Notes: generated by a model not told the origin, from the letters alone. DNA of 64,000 bases from CF-167 sp963695195 (GCA_963695195.1 CAVOGE010000007.1:806001-870000); one strand, 5' to 3'; shown: positions 39,996 to 49,992, counted from the stretch's first letter. Translations and numbers: made by a program.

Positions 39996-41451
39996 CCTCG
40001 GTGTACAGCTCGACCGCGTGCATCCCCAGCTCGCGCCCGATGCCACTCATCTTGTAGCCACCGAAGGGCGCCTCGGTGTGTACGCTGCTGTTGCTGTTGA
40101 CCGATAGCACACCGGCCTTCAGCCCCTTGACCACGCGCAACGCCCTGCCGATGTCGCGGCTCCAGACCGAGCCCGACAGCCCATACGGCGTGTCGTTGGC
40201 AAGGCGGAGCGCCTCCGCCTCGTCGTGGAACGGGATGATCGCCACCACCGGGCCAAAGATCTCCTCGCGCACGATGCGCATGTCGGTCCGGCAGGCGTCG
40301 AAGATGGTCGGCATCAGGTAGGCGCCATTGTCGAACTCGTCGCCGGTCGGGGCCTCGCCCCCGTAGACCAGTTCGGCTCCTTCTTCGCGGCCGATGGCGA
40401 TGTAGTCGGCCACCCGCTCGCGCTGGCGCTGGCTGATCAGGCTCCCCATCTCGGTCTTGTCGTCGGACGGGTCGCCGACCACGACCTTGCGCGTCGCCTC
40501 GGTGAAGAGCTCGACTACGCGATCGTGGACCGTGTCCTGGACGAAGATCCGGCTCCGCGCGCAGCAGTCCTGTCCGGCGTTGTCGAAGACCGAGTACGGC
40601 GACTCGGCCGCGAACTTCTCGAGATCCGCGTCGTCGAAGACGATGTTCGGGCTCTTGCCGCCGAGCTCCAGCGAGATCTTCTTCACGTTGCCCGCAGCCA
40701 GCCGCATGATCTCCTGCCCGGTCGTCGTCTCCCCGGTGAACGCGATCTTGCCGACACCGGGATGCCCGGCCAGCGCCGCGCCGGCGGTGCCTCCCGGTCC
40801 GGTGATGACGTTGACCACGCCTGGCGGGAAACCGGCCTCCAGGGCCAGCTCGCCGAGGCGCAGGGCGCTGAGCGGCGTATAGCTCGCCGGCTTAAGGATG
40901 GTCGCGTTGCCGGCCGCCAGTGCCGGGCCGAGCTTCCAGCTGGCCATGTTCATCGGGAAGTTCCACGGCACGATCAGGCCGACCACGCCGATCGGCTCGC
41001 GCAGGGTGAAATCGAGCCCCGGCTTGGAGACCGGGATCGTCTCACCGAAGACCTTGTTCGCCGCGCCTGCGTAGTACTCGAACACGAGGCTGACGCCGAG
41101 TGCCTCGCCGCGGGCGCCGGAGATCGGCTTGCCGACGTTGCGGCTCTCGAGCTGGGCGAGCTCCTCGAGGTTCTGCTTCACCAGGTTCGAGAGCTTCTGC
41201 AGGGTGCGGCCGCGCTTGGCCGCTGACCAGGTCGACCAGCCGCGCGGGTCGTCGAGCGCCTTCTGCGCGGCGGTCACCGCGCGATCGACATCCTCCTTGC
41301 CCCCCAGCGGGGCTCGCGCAAGCAGCTCGCCACTCGCCGGGTTGGTGACATCAAAGGTCTGTCCGTCGGCGGCATCGACCTGCTCGCCGCCGATGATCAT
41401 CTTCACGTTGCCGAGCGCCGGCGCAGCGGCCGCGCGGGATTCGGTGGTCAT
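39967..41451 (-). CDS. Aldehyde dehydrogenase (PuuC/betaine-aldehyde type)
   Basis: A 494-residue NAD(P)-dependent aldehyde dehydrogenase. VVGLIVPWNFPMNMASWKLG, KIAFTGETTTGQEIM, the general-base glutamate in SLELGGKSPNIVF and the nucleophile cysteine in DNAGQDCCARSRIF are present; EEIFGPVVAIIPF and PFGGYKMSGIGRELG close the fold. The neighbours suggest oxidation of gamma-glutamyl-aminobutyraldehyde or a related aldehyde. The ATG at 41451 is chosen because the upstream part is not conserved. Confidence 0.93.
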   Translation of the reverse strand: MTTESRAAAAPALGNVKMIIGGEQVDAADGQTFDVTNPASGELLARAPLGGKEDVDRAVTAAQKALDDPRGWSTWSAAKRGRTLQKLSNLVKQNLEELAQLESRNVGKPISGARGEALGVSLVFEYYAGAANKVFGETIPVSKPGLDFTLREPIGVVGLIVPWNFPMNMASWKLGPALAAGNATILKPASYTPLSALRLGELALEAGFPPGVVNVITGPGGTAGAALAGHPGVGKIAFTGETTTGQEIMRLAAGNVKKISLELGGKSPNIVFDDADLEKFAAESPYSVFDNAGQDCCARSRIFVQDTVHDRVVELFTEATRKVVVGDPSDDKTEMGSLISQRQRERVADYIAIGREEGAELVYGGEAPTGDEFDNGAYLMPTIFDACRTDMRIVREEIFGPVVAIIPFHDEAEALRLANDTPYGLSGSVWSRDIGRALRVVKGLKAGVLSVNSNSSVHTEAPFGGYKMSGIGRELGMHAVELYTEVKNVYVDLS

Positions 41452-41507
41452 GGGGAGCCTCACTTCATGGGCGGCGGATTGGGATGATTCTAGGCCGCAG
41501 ACCGCCG

Positions 41508-42278
41508 CTAGAAGTAATTGACGCTGATCCCCCCGTCGATCACGAACTGCGCGCCGTTGGTCCACCGCGACTCATCCGAGGCGAGGTAGATGGCCGCGTT
41601 GACAACTTCCTCCGGCTTGCCGAAGCGACCAGTCGGGTTGCGGGCCAGGCGCAGCTGCTTGGCCGCCTCATCCTTGAGCAGCCACTCCATCAGCAGGGGC
41701 GTCTCGATCGGTCCGGGGCAGATCGCATTCGACCGGACGCCGCGGCCGCCGAATTGCACGGCCAGGGACCGGGTCAGCGACAGCACGGCGCCCTTGCTGG
41801 CGGTGTAGGCGTCCTGCGGGACGGAGCAGCCGAGCAGCGCCACGAAGCTGCTGACATTGATCACCGATCCGGAGCCCTGTTCCAGCATCCGCGGGATCGC
41901 GTACTTGCAGCCGAGGAAGACGCCACGCACGTTGACCGCCATCACCCGGTCCCACGTCGCGACATCGGTGTCGATGACGCTGTGGTCGGGCTCCGGCATG
42001 ATCCCGGCGTTGTTGTAGAGCGCGTCGACCCGGCCATAGGTCGCCGTCGCGTGCTCGACCATGCCGCGCGCGCTCTCCTCGTTCGACACGTCGGTCTTCA
42101 CAAAGGTCGCCTGGCCGCCCGCGGCGGTGACCGCGGCGACCGTCTCGTTGCCTGCTCGCTCGTCGAACTCGGCCACCACCACCCGGGCGCCTTCTGCCGC
42201 GAACATCTGGGCGGCGGTTCGGCCCATGCCGCTGCCGGCCCCGGTGATGATCGCGACCTTGTCGGTCAGTCGTTGCAT
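41508..42278 (-). CDS. Short-chain dehydrogenase/reductase
   Basis: A 256-residue classic SDR. The cofactor loop is IITGAGSGMGRTAAQMF; LYNNAGIMPEP is the NNAG motif; the catalytic set is the serine of VINVSSFVALL and the tyrosine and lysine of YTASKGAVLSL. PGPIETPLL and NGAQFVIDGGISVNY end the fold. An acidic residue after the second strand (VVVAEFDERAG) favours NAD(H). The substrate is unknown; it sits inside the Puu-like locus. Confidence 0.92.
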   Translation of the reverse strand: MQRLTDKVAIITGAGSGMGRTAAQMFAAEGARVVVAEFDERAGNETVAAVTAAGGQATFVKTDVSNEESARGMVEHATATYGRVDALYNNAGIMPEPDHSVIDTDVATWDRVMAVNVRGVFLGCKYAIPRMLEQGSGSVINVSSFVALLGCSVPQDAYTASKGAVLSLTRSLAVQFGGRGVRSNAICPGPIETPLLMEWLLKDEAAKQLRLARNPTGRFGKPEEVVNAAIYLASDESRWTNGAQFVIDGGISVNYF

Positions 42279-42283
42279 ATCGG

Positions 42284-43669
42284 TCAGCCTCGCTCCAGGT
42301 ATCGCTCGCGGTCCCAGGGATGGACGATCGCGTCGTAGGTCTCCTGCTCGACGCGTGCCGCGTTGAGGTAGTGCGCCACCACGTCGGCGCCGAAGATGTC
42401 GACGGCCGCCTGTGAATCCTCGAGCTCGCGGATTGCCTCGTGCAGCGCGCGCGGCATCCGGTCGCAGCCGGTCGCGACGTAGCCGTTCCCCTTGTACTCT
42501 GCCGGCGGCTCGATCCCGCGCTCGATGCCGAGCAGCCCCGCCCCCACCACCGCGGCGTAGGTGAGGTACGAGTTCATGTCGCCGCCGGGGAAGCGGTTCT
42601 CGATGTGGAGGCCCGGCCCGTCACCGACCACCCGAAAGCCGGTCGTGCGGTTGTCGCGGCCCCAGACCACATTGACCGGCGCCCAGGAGGCGACCGCATA
42701 GCGCTTGTACGAGTTCACGTTCTGCGCAGCAAAGACGGAAAGCTCCCGGGCGTAGGCCATCATGCCGCCGAGGTAGTGGCGCATCGTCTCCGTCATTCCG
42801 TAGGGCTCGGCGCCCTCCTTCGCGAAGAGCGGCGTGCGCCCGTCGGGGCTCCACAGGCTCATGTGCAGGTGGCCCGATGACCCGGTCCAGGTGTGATCGG
42901 GCTTGCTCATGAAGGTCAGCCCGAAGCCGTTCAGCCAGGCGATCTCCTTTGCGCCGTGCTTGAACAGGACCGATTGGTCCGACATGGTCAGGACATCGGT
43001 GTAGTGGATGTTGACCTCGTGCTGGCCGGGGGCAGCCTCGCCCTTGCTGAACTCGACGGGGATGCCCGCCTCGGTCATCAGGTTGCGCAGCCTGCCGTGG
43101 ATCGGCTCGCCCTTGGTCGCCTGCAGGAGGTGGTAGTCCTCGTTGTACTTGCCGAATCGCTCGAGGCCGACGAAGCCCTTCTCGTAGGCCTGCTCGTAGG
43201 TGTCGGTCAGCAGGTAGTACTCGAACTCGGAGCCGGCCATCACCGAGAAGCCCATGGCTGCCGCCTTGGCGACGACCTTCTTGAGGATGGTGCGCGGCGA
43301 GACGGGTATCTCCTGGCCGTGGTGATCCACGGTGTCGGACAGCACGATGGCCGTCTTCTCCAACCACGGCACCACGCGCATGGTGTCCCACAGCGGGTCG
43401 GCGATCCAGTCGCCGTAGCCGGACTCCCAGTTCATAAGCGCATATCCGTCCGGCGTGTTCATCTCCATGTCGGTGCCCAGCAGGTAGGTGCAGAAGTGGG
43501 CGCCGTGGTCGATCGCGCCATTCAGGAAGGCCTGGCCCTGGACGCGCTTGCCCATCAGCCGGCCCTGCATGTCGGTGAGGGCCACCACGAGCGTGTCGAT
43601 TCGCCCGTCGCGCACCATCTGCTTCAACTCGGCGAGCTTCGGATGATCGCCCTGGTGGTCCTTGCTCAT
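42284..43669 (-). CDS. Glutamine-synthetase family protein, PuuA-like
   Basis: A 461-residue glutamine-synthetase-fold ligase. DMQGRLMGKRVQGQAFL, GSEFEYYLLTDTYEQAYEKG, PGQHEVNIHYTDVL, SGHLHMSLWSPDG and NSYKRYAVASWAPVNVVWG with the following RDNR are consistent with the gamma-glutamylpolyamine synthetase branch, which attaches glutamate to an amine at the cost of ATP. Biosynthetic GlnA normally lies near glnB or ntr genes. Here the PuuD-like, ALDH and APC neighbours support amine catabolism. Confidence 0.9.
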   Translation of the reverse strand: MSKDHQGDHPKLAELKQMVRDGRIDTLVVALTDMQGRLMGKRVQGQAFLNGAIDHGAHFCTYLLGTDMEMNTPDGYALMNWESGYGDWIADPLWDTMRVVPWLEKTAIVLSDTVDHHGQEIPVSPRTILKKVVAKAAAMGFSVMAGSEFEYYLLTDTYEQAYEKGFVGLERFGKYNEDYHLLQATKGEPIHGRLRNLMTEAGIPVEFSKGEAAPGQHEVNIHYTDVLTMSDQSVLFKHGAKEIAWLNGFGLTFMSKPDHTWTGSSGHLHMSLWSPDGRTPLFAKEGAEPYGMTETMRHYLGGMMAYARELSVFAAQNVNSYKRYAVASWAPVNVVWGRDNRTTGFRVVGDGPGLHIENRFPGGDMNSYLTYAAVVGAGLLGIERGIEPPAEYKGNGYVATGCDRMPRALHEAIRELEDSQAAVDIFGADVVAHYLNAARVEQETYDAIVHPWDRERYLERG

Positions 43670-43751
43670 CGGTTCCCTTCGTCTCTCGTGTGCATGAAAG
43701 GTGGGCCGGCCGGATTGCCCGACCGGCCCACAACGGACGCCAGCGACCGAA

Positions 43752-45362
43752 CTAGTCGCCGAACTTGCCAGCCTCGGACTCGAACTCGCGCTCGATCTCG
43801 CTCAACTCCTGCTCGCTTCCCTGGCGGCGCGGACCGGCGAACCGGGTCCGTGCCCACCCGAAGTAGTAGAGCAGCAGGAACACGATGAAGCCAAGGACCG
43901 TCCACAGGGCGGCCGGGTTCAAGGCGTACGGGAAGAGGAAGAGCGGAGTGATCAGGATGACCCAGATCACCGCGATCATGGCCATCGGTCGGCTGTAGCG
44001 CCCGAGGCTCCAGACACGCACGTTGCGCCACGATTGATCACCCCACAGGCCCAGACCGATGCACACCGCGTATGCCCAGTAGAGCAGCACGGTGCTGATT
44101 CCGGTCACGCCGGCGATCAGGAAGAACGGATCGCCTCCCAGGGCGTTGGTCAGGACATAGATCAGGGCGATCAACAGCCAGCTCAGGATGCTGATTGCGA
44201 TGACCGAGTTGGCGGGTGTTCGGTAGCGAACGCTCACCTTCTTGAGCCACTTGCTCCCCGGCACCCCGTCGTCCCGACTGAAGGCGAACAGCATCCGCCC
44301 CGCCGATGCGATTGAGCTGAACCCGCAGAAGGTCATCGCGAAGGCGATGCCCACCGCGAGCAGGCCGCCGAGCTTGTCCAGGCCGGCACCCAGGTTGGTC
44401 TCCAGGATGTAGGCCACGCCGCCGCCACCGCCACTGTTCGCCAGAACGTCGGCGGGGTCGGTCATCTTGAGGGTGAGCGCGACGAGCACGATGTAGCCGA
44501 CCACGGCAGACACCGCGACCGACAGGAAGACGCCCCAGCCGGATGCCATGCGGGCGTTGACGGTCTCCTCGGCGACATGCGCCGAGGCGTCGTAGCCGGT
44601 GTAGGTCCACTGGGCCTGCAGCAGGCTCAGGGCGAAGGCGCCCGCCACGCCGAACGGCAGCAGCGTCGCAATCGGGTCGCCGTCGGCGCTCACGCCGGCG
44701 GGCGCGACCGTGAACAGGAACCCAACGTCATGGGTTGCATTCGTCCCGAGGGCGAACAGCAGGATCGTGATGGCGGCCACGAAGAAGATGTGCCACCAGA
44801 CCGACAGGTCGTTCATGAACGAGACAATGCGGGTGCCGGCGACGTTGAAGCCGATCTCGATGAGGATCAGCGCACCGGTAATCCAGATCGCGTTGAGCAC
44901 TCCCAGTGTCTCCAGGTTCGGGTCGATCCCGAACACCGGGTTGAGCAGTGTCGCGGTCAGGTAGTACGCCGCCGAGAAGTTGATGCCGGCGACGATCGAG
45001 ATCTGGCCACCCAGGTTCAGCCAGGCGGTCCACCAGCCCCAGTTCTTGTTCTTCAGGCGGCTCGCCCAGTAGTACAGGCCACCGGCCGTCGGATAGGCAG
45101 ATGCGATCTCGGCCATGGTGGCGGCGATCATCAGCGTGAAGACCGTCACGAGCGGCCACCCGAGGCCGACCGAAGCCGGTCCGCCCAGGGCAAGTCCGTA
45201 GTTGAACAGGATGACCGCGCCCGTCAGGATCGAGATGATGCTGAAGCTGATGGCGAAGTTGCTGAAGCCGCCCATGCTGCGCAGCAGCTCCTGGGCATAG
45301 CCGAGTCCGTGTAGGTCGCGGACGTCCTGCTGGATGACGTCCTCGCGGGATCGCTGCGTCAT
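43752..45362 (-). CDS. APC-family amino acid/polyamine permease
   Basis: A 536-residue transporter with 12 helices. The N-terminus has LRSMGGFSNFAISFSIISIL; EIASAYPTAGGLYYWASRLK, TYTGYDASAHVAEETVNARM and RMLFAFSRDDGVPGSKWL are signatures of the amino-acid and GABA/choline branch of APC permeases. The tail is acidic. It precedes the GS-like, SDR and ALDH genes in the same orientation, so it probably imports the amine they degrade. GGAGAGG lies just before the ATG at 45362. Confidence 0.92.
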   Translation of the reverse strand: MTQRSREDVIQQDVRDLHGLGYAQELLRSMGGFSNFAISFSIISILTGAVILFNYGLALGGPASVGLGWPLVTVFTLMIAATMAEIASAYPTAGGLYYWASRLKNKNWGWWTAWLNLGGQISIVAGINFSAAYYLTATLLNPVFGIDPNLETLGVLNAIWITGALILIEIGFNVAGTRIVSFMNDLSVWWHIFFVAAITILLFALGTNATHDVGFLFTVAPAGVSADGDPIATLLPFGVAGAFALSLLQAQWTYTGYDASAHVAEETVNARMASGWGVFLSVAVSAVVGYIVLVALTLKMTDPADVLANSGGGGGVAYILETNLGAGLDKLGGLLAVGIAFAMTFCGFSSIASAGRMLFAFSRDDGVPGSKWLKKVSVRYRTPANSVIAISILSWLLIALIYVLTNALGGDPFFLIAGVTGISTVLLYWAYAVCIGLGLWGDQSWRNVRVWSLGRYSRPMAMIAVIWVILITPLFLFPYALNPAALWTVLGFIVFLLLYYFGWARTRFAGPRRQGSEQELSEIEREFESEAGKFGD

Positions 45363-45625
45363 GTGGAACCTCTCCTCCAGTGTCGGAATCGGCGCTGCGG
45401 CGGCCGCCGCGCGCACGGCAAGGATCGGGTCACGCGTGGGCGATACGGCGGGCGAGTAGGCGAACCCTCCTTCCACATGCGGACGGCGCTGCGCCGGTGT
45501 GAGGCGCAGCCCGGAAGGGAGCGCCCCGCGGGCAGTTGCGGGTCGGCCCACGGGACTATACGCACGTTACGGGGTCGCTGGGAAGGCCTGAAATGCGAGG
45601 GATCGCCAGCGGACGCCGGGCGGTC

Positions 45626-46309
45626 CTAGGAGCCGCTCTCCTCGCCCGATTCGGCAGCCGCGCTCGGCTCTTCGTCGGTCGCTTCGCCCTCTTCGCCCTC
45701 GGCCGCGGCTGCCTCCTCGCCCTCGACGGCGGCGACCACGATGGGCTCCTCCTCGACGCGTGGCGGGCTCACCTTGGCGACCAGGTCTGCGGGGTCATTG
45801 AGGATGGTGACCCCAGCAGGAACCGGCAGATCGCGGACGTGGATGGTGGCCTCCAGATCGGTGAGCGGTGACAGGTCGACGGCGATCTCGTCCGGCAGGT
45901 CCGCCGGCAGCGCCCTGATCTTGACGTGATCGATGGCGGTGAACAGGATCGCGTCCTCGAGCTCGACGACGGGGGCAGTCCCGGTGAACACGAGCGGCAC
46001 GTCGGCCTGCATCTCATGCCGCAGGTCGAGCGCGTGCAGATCCACGTGCAGGGCCCTGCCGGTCAGCGGATTGCGCTGGATCGACTTGATGATGGCGCTC
46101 GTTGGCGCGCCTCCGTCCACGGAGACCTTAACGATGTTCGTGCGGCCGGCGGCTCGATAGAGCACCTCGAGCGCCTTGGCTTCAAGCTGCACCGGCTCCG
46201 AGCCGTGCGCCTTGCCGAACAGGACGCCGGGGACCATCCCGGTGCCGCGCAGGCGGCTGGTCTGCTTGCCGAGCACGCTGCGTGAGCTGACGGTGATCTC
46301 CAGGTCCAT
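45626..46309 (-). CDS. rplY: 50S ribosomal protein L25 (CTC form)
   Basis: A 227-residue protein of the long L25/TL5/CTC type that binds 5S rRNA. VSSRSVLGKQTSRLRGTGMV and PGVLFGKAHGSEPVQLE form the L25 barrel; the second domain (about 95-185) has LHVDLHALDLRHEMQADVP and VPAGVTILNDPADLVAKVSP. The last 45 residues are an Ala/Glu-rich acidic tail, common in this form. Confidence 0.93.
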   Translation of the reverse strand: MDLEITVSSRSVLGKQTSRLRGTGMVPGVLFGKAHGSEPVQLEAKALEVLYRAAGRTNIVKVSVDGGAPTSAIIKSIQRNPLTGRALHVDLHALDLRHEMQADVPLVFTGTAPVVELEDAILFTAIDHVKIRALPADLPDEIAVDLSPLTDLEATIHVRDLPVPAGVTILNDPADLVAKVSPPRVEEEPIVVAAVEGEEAAAAEGEEGEATDEEPSAAAESGEESGS

Positions 46310-46435
46310 CGGTCTGACTTGATCCTCGATTGCTGGCGTCCGGGCATGCCGGATGCAGGTGAAACGCTTCAGGCGCGGGAGCGCATGGTACCAACGGACC
46401 GAGAGAGCGGCAAGGAGGCGATCCGGAGGTCGGGC

Positions 46436-46441
46436 TAGAAT
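46436..46441 (+). promoter_or_regulatory. Leaderless-type promoter of a two-component system
   Basis: TAGAAT lies 9 nt before the ATG at 46451. The L25 gene diverges from the same region. Confidence 0.45.
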
Positions 46442-46450
46442 CGGTGGTCA

Positions 46451-47146
46451 ATGGCTGGCACGATCATGATCGTTGAGGATGAACCTGCGGTCGCCCGTGG
46501 GGTCCAGGTGGCCCTTGAGCGCGAGGGATACGCGACCGTCATCGTGGGGACCGGCGAAGAGGCGGTCGCTCGATTCGCCGATATCGCGCCGGATCTGGTG
46601 CTGCTCGACGTCCGCCTGCCGGGGATCGACGGGTTCGAGGTCTGTCGCCAGTTGCGCCGCGAGACGCGCGCCCCGGTCCTGTTCCTGACCGCCCGCGCCG
46701 ACGAGGTCGACAAGGTGGTCGGCCTGGAGATCGGCGCCGACGACTACCTGGTCAAGCCGTTCAGCGTTCGCGAGCTGGTGAGCCGAATCAAGGCGCTGCT
46801 GCGGCGCGCCTACGGCGAACTGGCCGACACGCAGACGGGCAGGACGCTGCGACGCGGCGACCTGGTGATCGACCTCGAGCGGCGCCGCGTCACCCGCGAC
46901 GGCGAGCGGATCAGCCTGACCACGACCGAGTTCGACCTGCTGCGCCACATGGCCGCCAAGCCGGGGCGCGTCTACACCCGGACCCAGCTCCTCGAACTGG
47001 TGCGTGACTATGAAGCGCTCGAGGCCGACGAGCGCACGATCAACGTGCATGTCAGCCACATCCGCGAGAAGATCGAGCCCGATCCCGCCCAGCCTCGCTA
47101 CATCAAGACGGTGAGAGGCGTGGGCTATGCGTTCAGCGAGGACTGA
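46451..47146 (+). CDS. OmpR-family response regulator
   Basis: A 231-residue regulator: IMIVEDEPAVARGVQVAL, phospho-acceptor aspartate in LVLLDVRLPGIDGFEVC, switch lysine in DYLVKPFSVREL, and a winged helix with LTTTEFDLLRHMAAKPGRVY and ADERTINVHVSHIREKIEPD. It overlaps the next gene by 20 bp, which encodes its kinase. Confidence 0.95.
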   Translation: MAGTIMIVEDEPAVARGVQVALEREGYATVIVGTGEEAVARFADIAPDLVLLDVRLPGIDGFEVCRQLRRETRAPVLFLTARADEVDKVVGLEIGADDYLVKPFSVRELVSRIKALLRRAYGELADTQTGRTLRRGDLVIDLERRRVTRDGERISLTTTEFDLLRHMAAKPGRVYTRTQLLELVRDYEALEADERTINVHVSHIREKIEPDPAQPRYIKTVRGVGYAFSED

Positions 47147-48635
47147 CTCCGGGTCCGTCCCGACGCTCGGGGGCGTCCGACGGCGTCTCGCCTGGTTCCA
47201 GCAGCTGAATGCGCGCCTGGTGCTCGCCCTCGCCAGCGTGGCGCTGGTTGCGCTCCTCGTATCGGGGCTGTCGCTGAACCAGGTGCTCCCCGGCTATTTC
47301 GTCGAGCAGGCGGCCAGTCGGGCCCGCACGGCGGCCCTTTCGACGGCCCTCCTCCTCCAGGAGCAGGCGACCAGCGTGGCGACCACGCGCCCGCAGCTGC
47401 TCACCGTCCGGGAGCTGCGCGAGGCCCAGCTGCTGCGGCCCGTGGCCGAGACGGCAGCGCGCGCCCTGGCGCAGGGGACCGTCTCGTTCTACAACGAGGA
47501 CGGTACGCTCGCCGCGCGCGCCGAGCCCGACGCCGCGACCGTCGAGGCGCTGGTCGCCGATGGCCTGCACCCGGATCCCGAGGTCCCGGACCAGGCGGTC
47601 TCGCAGCAGATCGCCATGCCGGACCTCTCGCCGCCGCTGAAATTCACCATCACCGTCTCGAACCCGTACACGTCGCGCGCGCGGACGCTCGATCGCGTGC
47701 GCGGCACCCTCTACCTGACCGGCCTGCTGGCGTTGATCGCCTCCGTGGCGGTCGGCGTTCTCGTCGCCCGGCGCTTCACCATCCCCCTGGCGCGGCTGCG
47801 GCGGGCGAGCAGCCGCCTGGCGCAGGGTCAGCTCGATGAGCGGGCGCCGCGCTCCACCATCGTCGAGGTCGACGACCTGGCCCACCAGTTCAACGTGATG
47901 GCCGACCGCCTCTCGGAGTCACTCCGCTTGCTCGAGGCCGACCGGGATCGGCTCCGGGAATTCGTGGCGGACGTGTCTCACGAGTTCCGCACGCCGATCG
48001 CCGCCCTGCGCGCCTTCACCGAGCTGCAGCGCGACGGCGACGTTGACGAGCCGACCCGGCGCGAGTTCCTGGCACGCTCCGAGGAGCAGATCAGCCGGCT
48101 TGACTGGATGAGCACCAACCTGCTCGACCTGTCGCGCATCGACGCCGGGATCTTCCCGCTCGACATGCGATCCGGGGATCTGCGCGACCCGATCCGCTCG
48201 GTGGTCGAGGCGCACGCCGAGCTCGCCGAGCAGCGAGGCGTGTCGCTGGCGATCGAGGTGCCCGCGTCGCCGGTGATCATCCGCTTCGACCGCGAGCGGG
48301 TGGTGCAGCTGCTGACCAACCTGGTCGGCAACGGGCTGAAGTTCACCCCGCGCGGCGGCGAGGTGGTTGCGACCCTGACCGATGCTCCCGAGGGGGCCAT
48401 CGTGCTGATCCGCGACACCGGCCCCGGAATCACCGAGGCCGAGCTGCCCCGCGTCTTCGAGCGCTTCTTCCGGGGCACGAACGTGGGTGAGGCGCGGGCG
48501 TCCGGGAGCGGGCTGGGGCTGGCCATCGCCCGCTCGATCGTGGAGATGCACGGTGGGACGATCGACGTTGCGAGCGCGCCTGGACAGGGCACCGCCTTCA
48601 CCGTGCGGCTGCCACGCACCCCGGAAGGTCAATGA
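47127..48635 (+). CDS. Sensor histidine kinase
   Basis: A 502-residue kinase with two helices (about 30-50 and 190-212) flanking an extracytoplasmic sensor of about 140 residues. A HAMP domain (VARRFTIPLARLRRASSRLA) follows, then the phospho-acceptor DVSHEFRTPIAALRAF and the ATPase motifs NLVGNGLKFTPRGGE, IRDTGPGITEAE and GSGLGLAIARSI. The next gene is an HtrA protease, which suggests envelope stress as the signal (inference). Confidence 0.95.
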   Translation: MRSARTDSGSVPTLGGVRRRLAWFQQLNARLVLALASVALVALLVSGLSLNQVLPGYFVEQAASRARTAALSTALLLQEQATSVATTRPQLLTVRELREAQLLRPVAETAARALAQGTVSFYNEDGTLAARAEPDAATVEALVADGLHPDPEVPDQAVSQQIAMPDLSPPLKFTITVSNPYTSRARTLDRVRGTLYLTGLLALIASVAVGVLVARRFTIPLARLRRASSRLAQGQLDERAPRSTIVEVDDLAHQFNVMADRLSESLRLLEADRDRLREFVADVSHEFRTPIAALRAFTELQRDGDVDEPTRREFLARSEEQISRLDWMSTNLLDLSRIDAGIFPLDMRSGDLRDPIRSVVEAHAELAEQRGVSLAIEVPASPVIIRFDRERVVQLLTNLVGNGLKFTPRGGEVVATLTDAPEGAIVLIRDTGPGITEAELPRVFERFFRGTNVGEARASGSGLGLAIARSIVEMHGGTIDVASAPGQGTAFTVRLPRTPEGQ

Positions 48636-48711
48636 AACTTCACGCGGCCGGCTCGCTGAGCGCAACCCGCGACGGCCACCATCGAGGGCACATGCCAACC
48701 AGCGAGGACCG

Positions 48712-49992
48712 ATGAGCGACCAGGATCTCCCGACAACTCCCGATGCCGATGCATACGCACCGGGGGTCGAGGTGAGCCGCTACGGCCCGCCGCCCAGCCA
48801 GCCGAACCGACCGACATGGAGCGCGGCTCCCACCTGGTCAGCACCTCCGGCCGCGCCGCCTCCGTCGCCTGGGCGCCGCGGCCTCGGTCCGCTGTCGGTG
48901 ATCACCATTGCCCTCGTGACGGCGATCATCTCCGGCTCGCTGTCCGCGGCGGCCGTCGCGAACCTGCTCCGGACGCCGACCGGCAGCGCGGTGAACGGGC
49001 CGACCGGCACCGCGGTGAGCCAGCTGCACCTCGACGAATCGAGTGCGGTGATCACCGCCGTCGCCAAGGTGATGCCCGCCGTGGTGACGATCACCGCGCG
49101 AACCAACGGTGGGGTGGTCGGCGGAACGAACGGTGTCGGCTCCGGATTCATCTTCGACCCCGACGGCTGGATCCTGACGAACAAGCATGTCGTGGACGGC
49201 GCTGACGAGATCTCGGTCCAGCTCACCGACTCGCGGGTCTTCGTGGGACGCGTGTACGGCATCGACACGCTGACCGACCTGGCGATCGTGAAGATCGATG
49301 CAAGCGGGCTGCCGGCCGCGCCGATCGGCTCGAGCGACGACCTGGAGCTGGGCCAGTTGGCGATCGCCATCGGCAACCCGCTGGGAACCTTCGAGAACAC
49401 GGTCACCACCGGCGTCGTCTCCGGCCTCGGCCGCCAGATCCGGGCCGGTGACGCGCTCGGCACCTCGAGCGAGCAGCTCAACAACCTGATCCAGACGGAT
49501 GCGGCCATCAACCCCGGCAACTCCGGCGGGCCGTTGATCAACAGCGCCGGGCAGGTGATCGGCATCAACACCGCGGTCAACCGCGATGCGCAGGGGATCG
49601 GCTTCGCCATCCCGATCAATATCGCCCGCCCGATCATGGAGCTGGCGCTCGCCGGAGAGCCGATCGCGCGACCCTGGATCGGGGTCTACTACGTGCGGCT
49701 GAACGCGGCGCTTGCCGAGGAGCGCGGCCTGGGCATCGACCATGGTGTGCTGATTGACGCGGCCGACAACGGTGCACCCGGCGTCTTCCCCGGCAGCCCC
49801 GCCGAGGCTGCCGGGCTCCGCGATGGCGACGTGGTGGTGGCCGTCGACGGGGTGCAGGTCGATGATCGGCACGACCTGGCCGCGCTCGTCATGCCGCATG
49901 CACCCGGCGACGTGGTGGTGCTGTCGGTCGTGCGTGACGGGGAGACGATCCAGGTGAGCGTGACACTCGGCACGCTCCCAGCCCAACGCTAG
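48712..49992 (+). CDS. HtrA/DegP-type trypsin-like serine protease
   Basis: A 426-residue membrane-anchored protease. A Pro-rich cytoplasmic N-terminus (1-55), one helix (about 61-84), then the protease domain with H159 (ILTNKHVVDG), D189 (TLTDLAIVKID) and S271 (NPGNSGGPL). One PDZ domain follows with GSPAEAAGLRDGDVVVAVDG. The ATG at 48712 follows a GAGG. It ends in a 4-bp convergent overlap with folB. Location behind the two-component system suggests envelope protein quality control. Confidence 0.94.
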   Translation: MSDQDLPTTPDADAYAPGVEVSRYGPPPSQPNRPTWSAAPTWSAPPAAPPPSPGRRGLGPLSVITIALVTAIISGSLSAAAVANLLRTPTGSAVNGPTGTAVSQLHLDESSAVITAVAKVMPAVVTITARTNGGVVGGTNGVGSGFIFDPDGWILTNKHVVDGADEISVQLTDSRVFVGRVYGIDTLTDLAIVKIDASGLPAAPIGSSDDLELGQLAIAIGNPLGTFENTVTTGVVSGLGRQIRAGDALGTSSEQLNNLIQTDAAINPGNSGGPLINSAGQVIGINTAVNRDAQGIGFAIPINIARPIMELALAGEPIARPWIGVYYVRLNAALAEERGLGIDHGVLIDAADNGAPGVFPGSPAEAAGLRDGDVVVAVDGVQVDDRHDLAALVMPHAPGDVVVLSVVRDGETIQVSVTLGTLPAQR

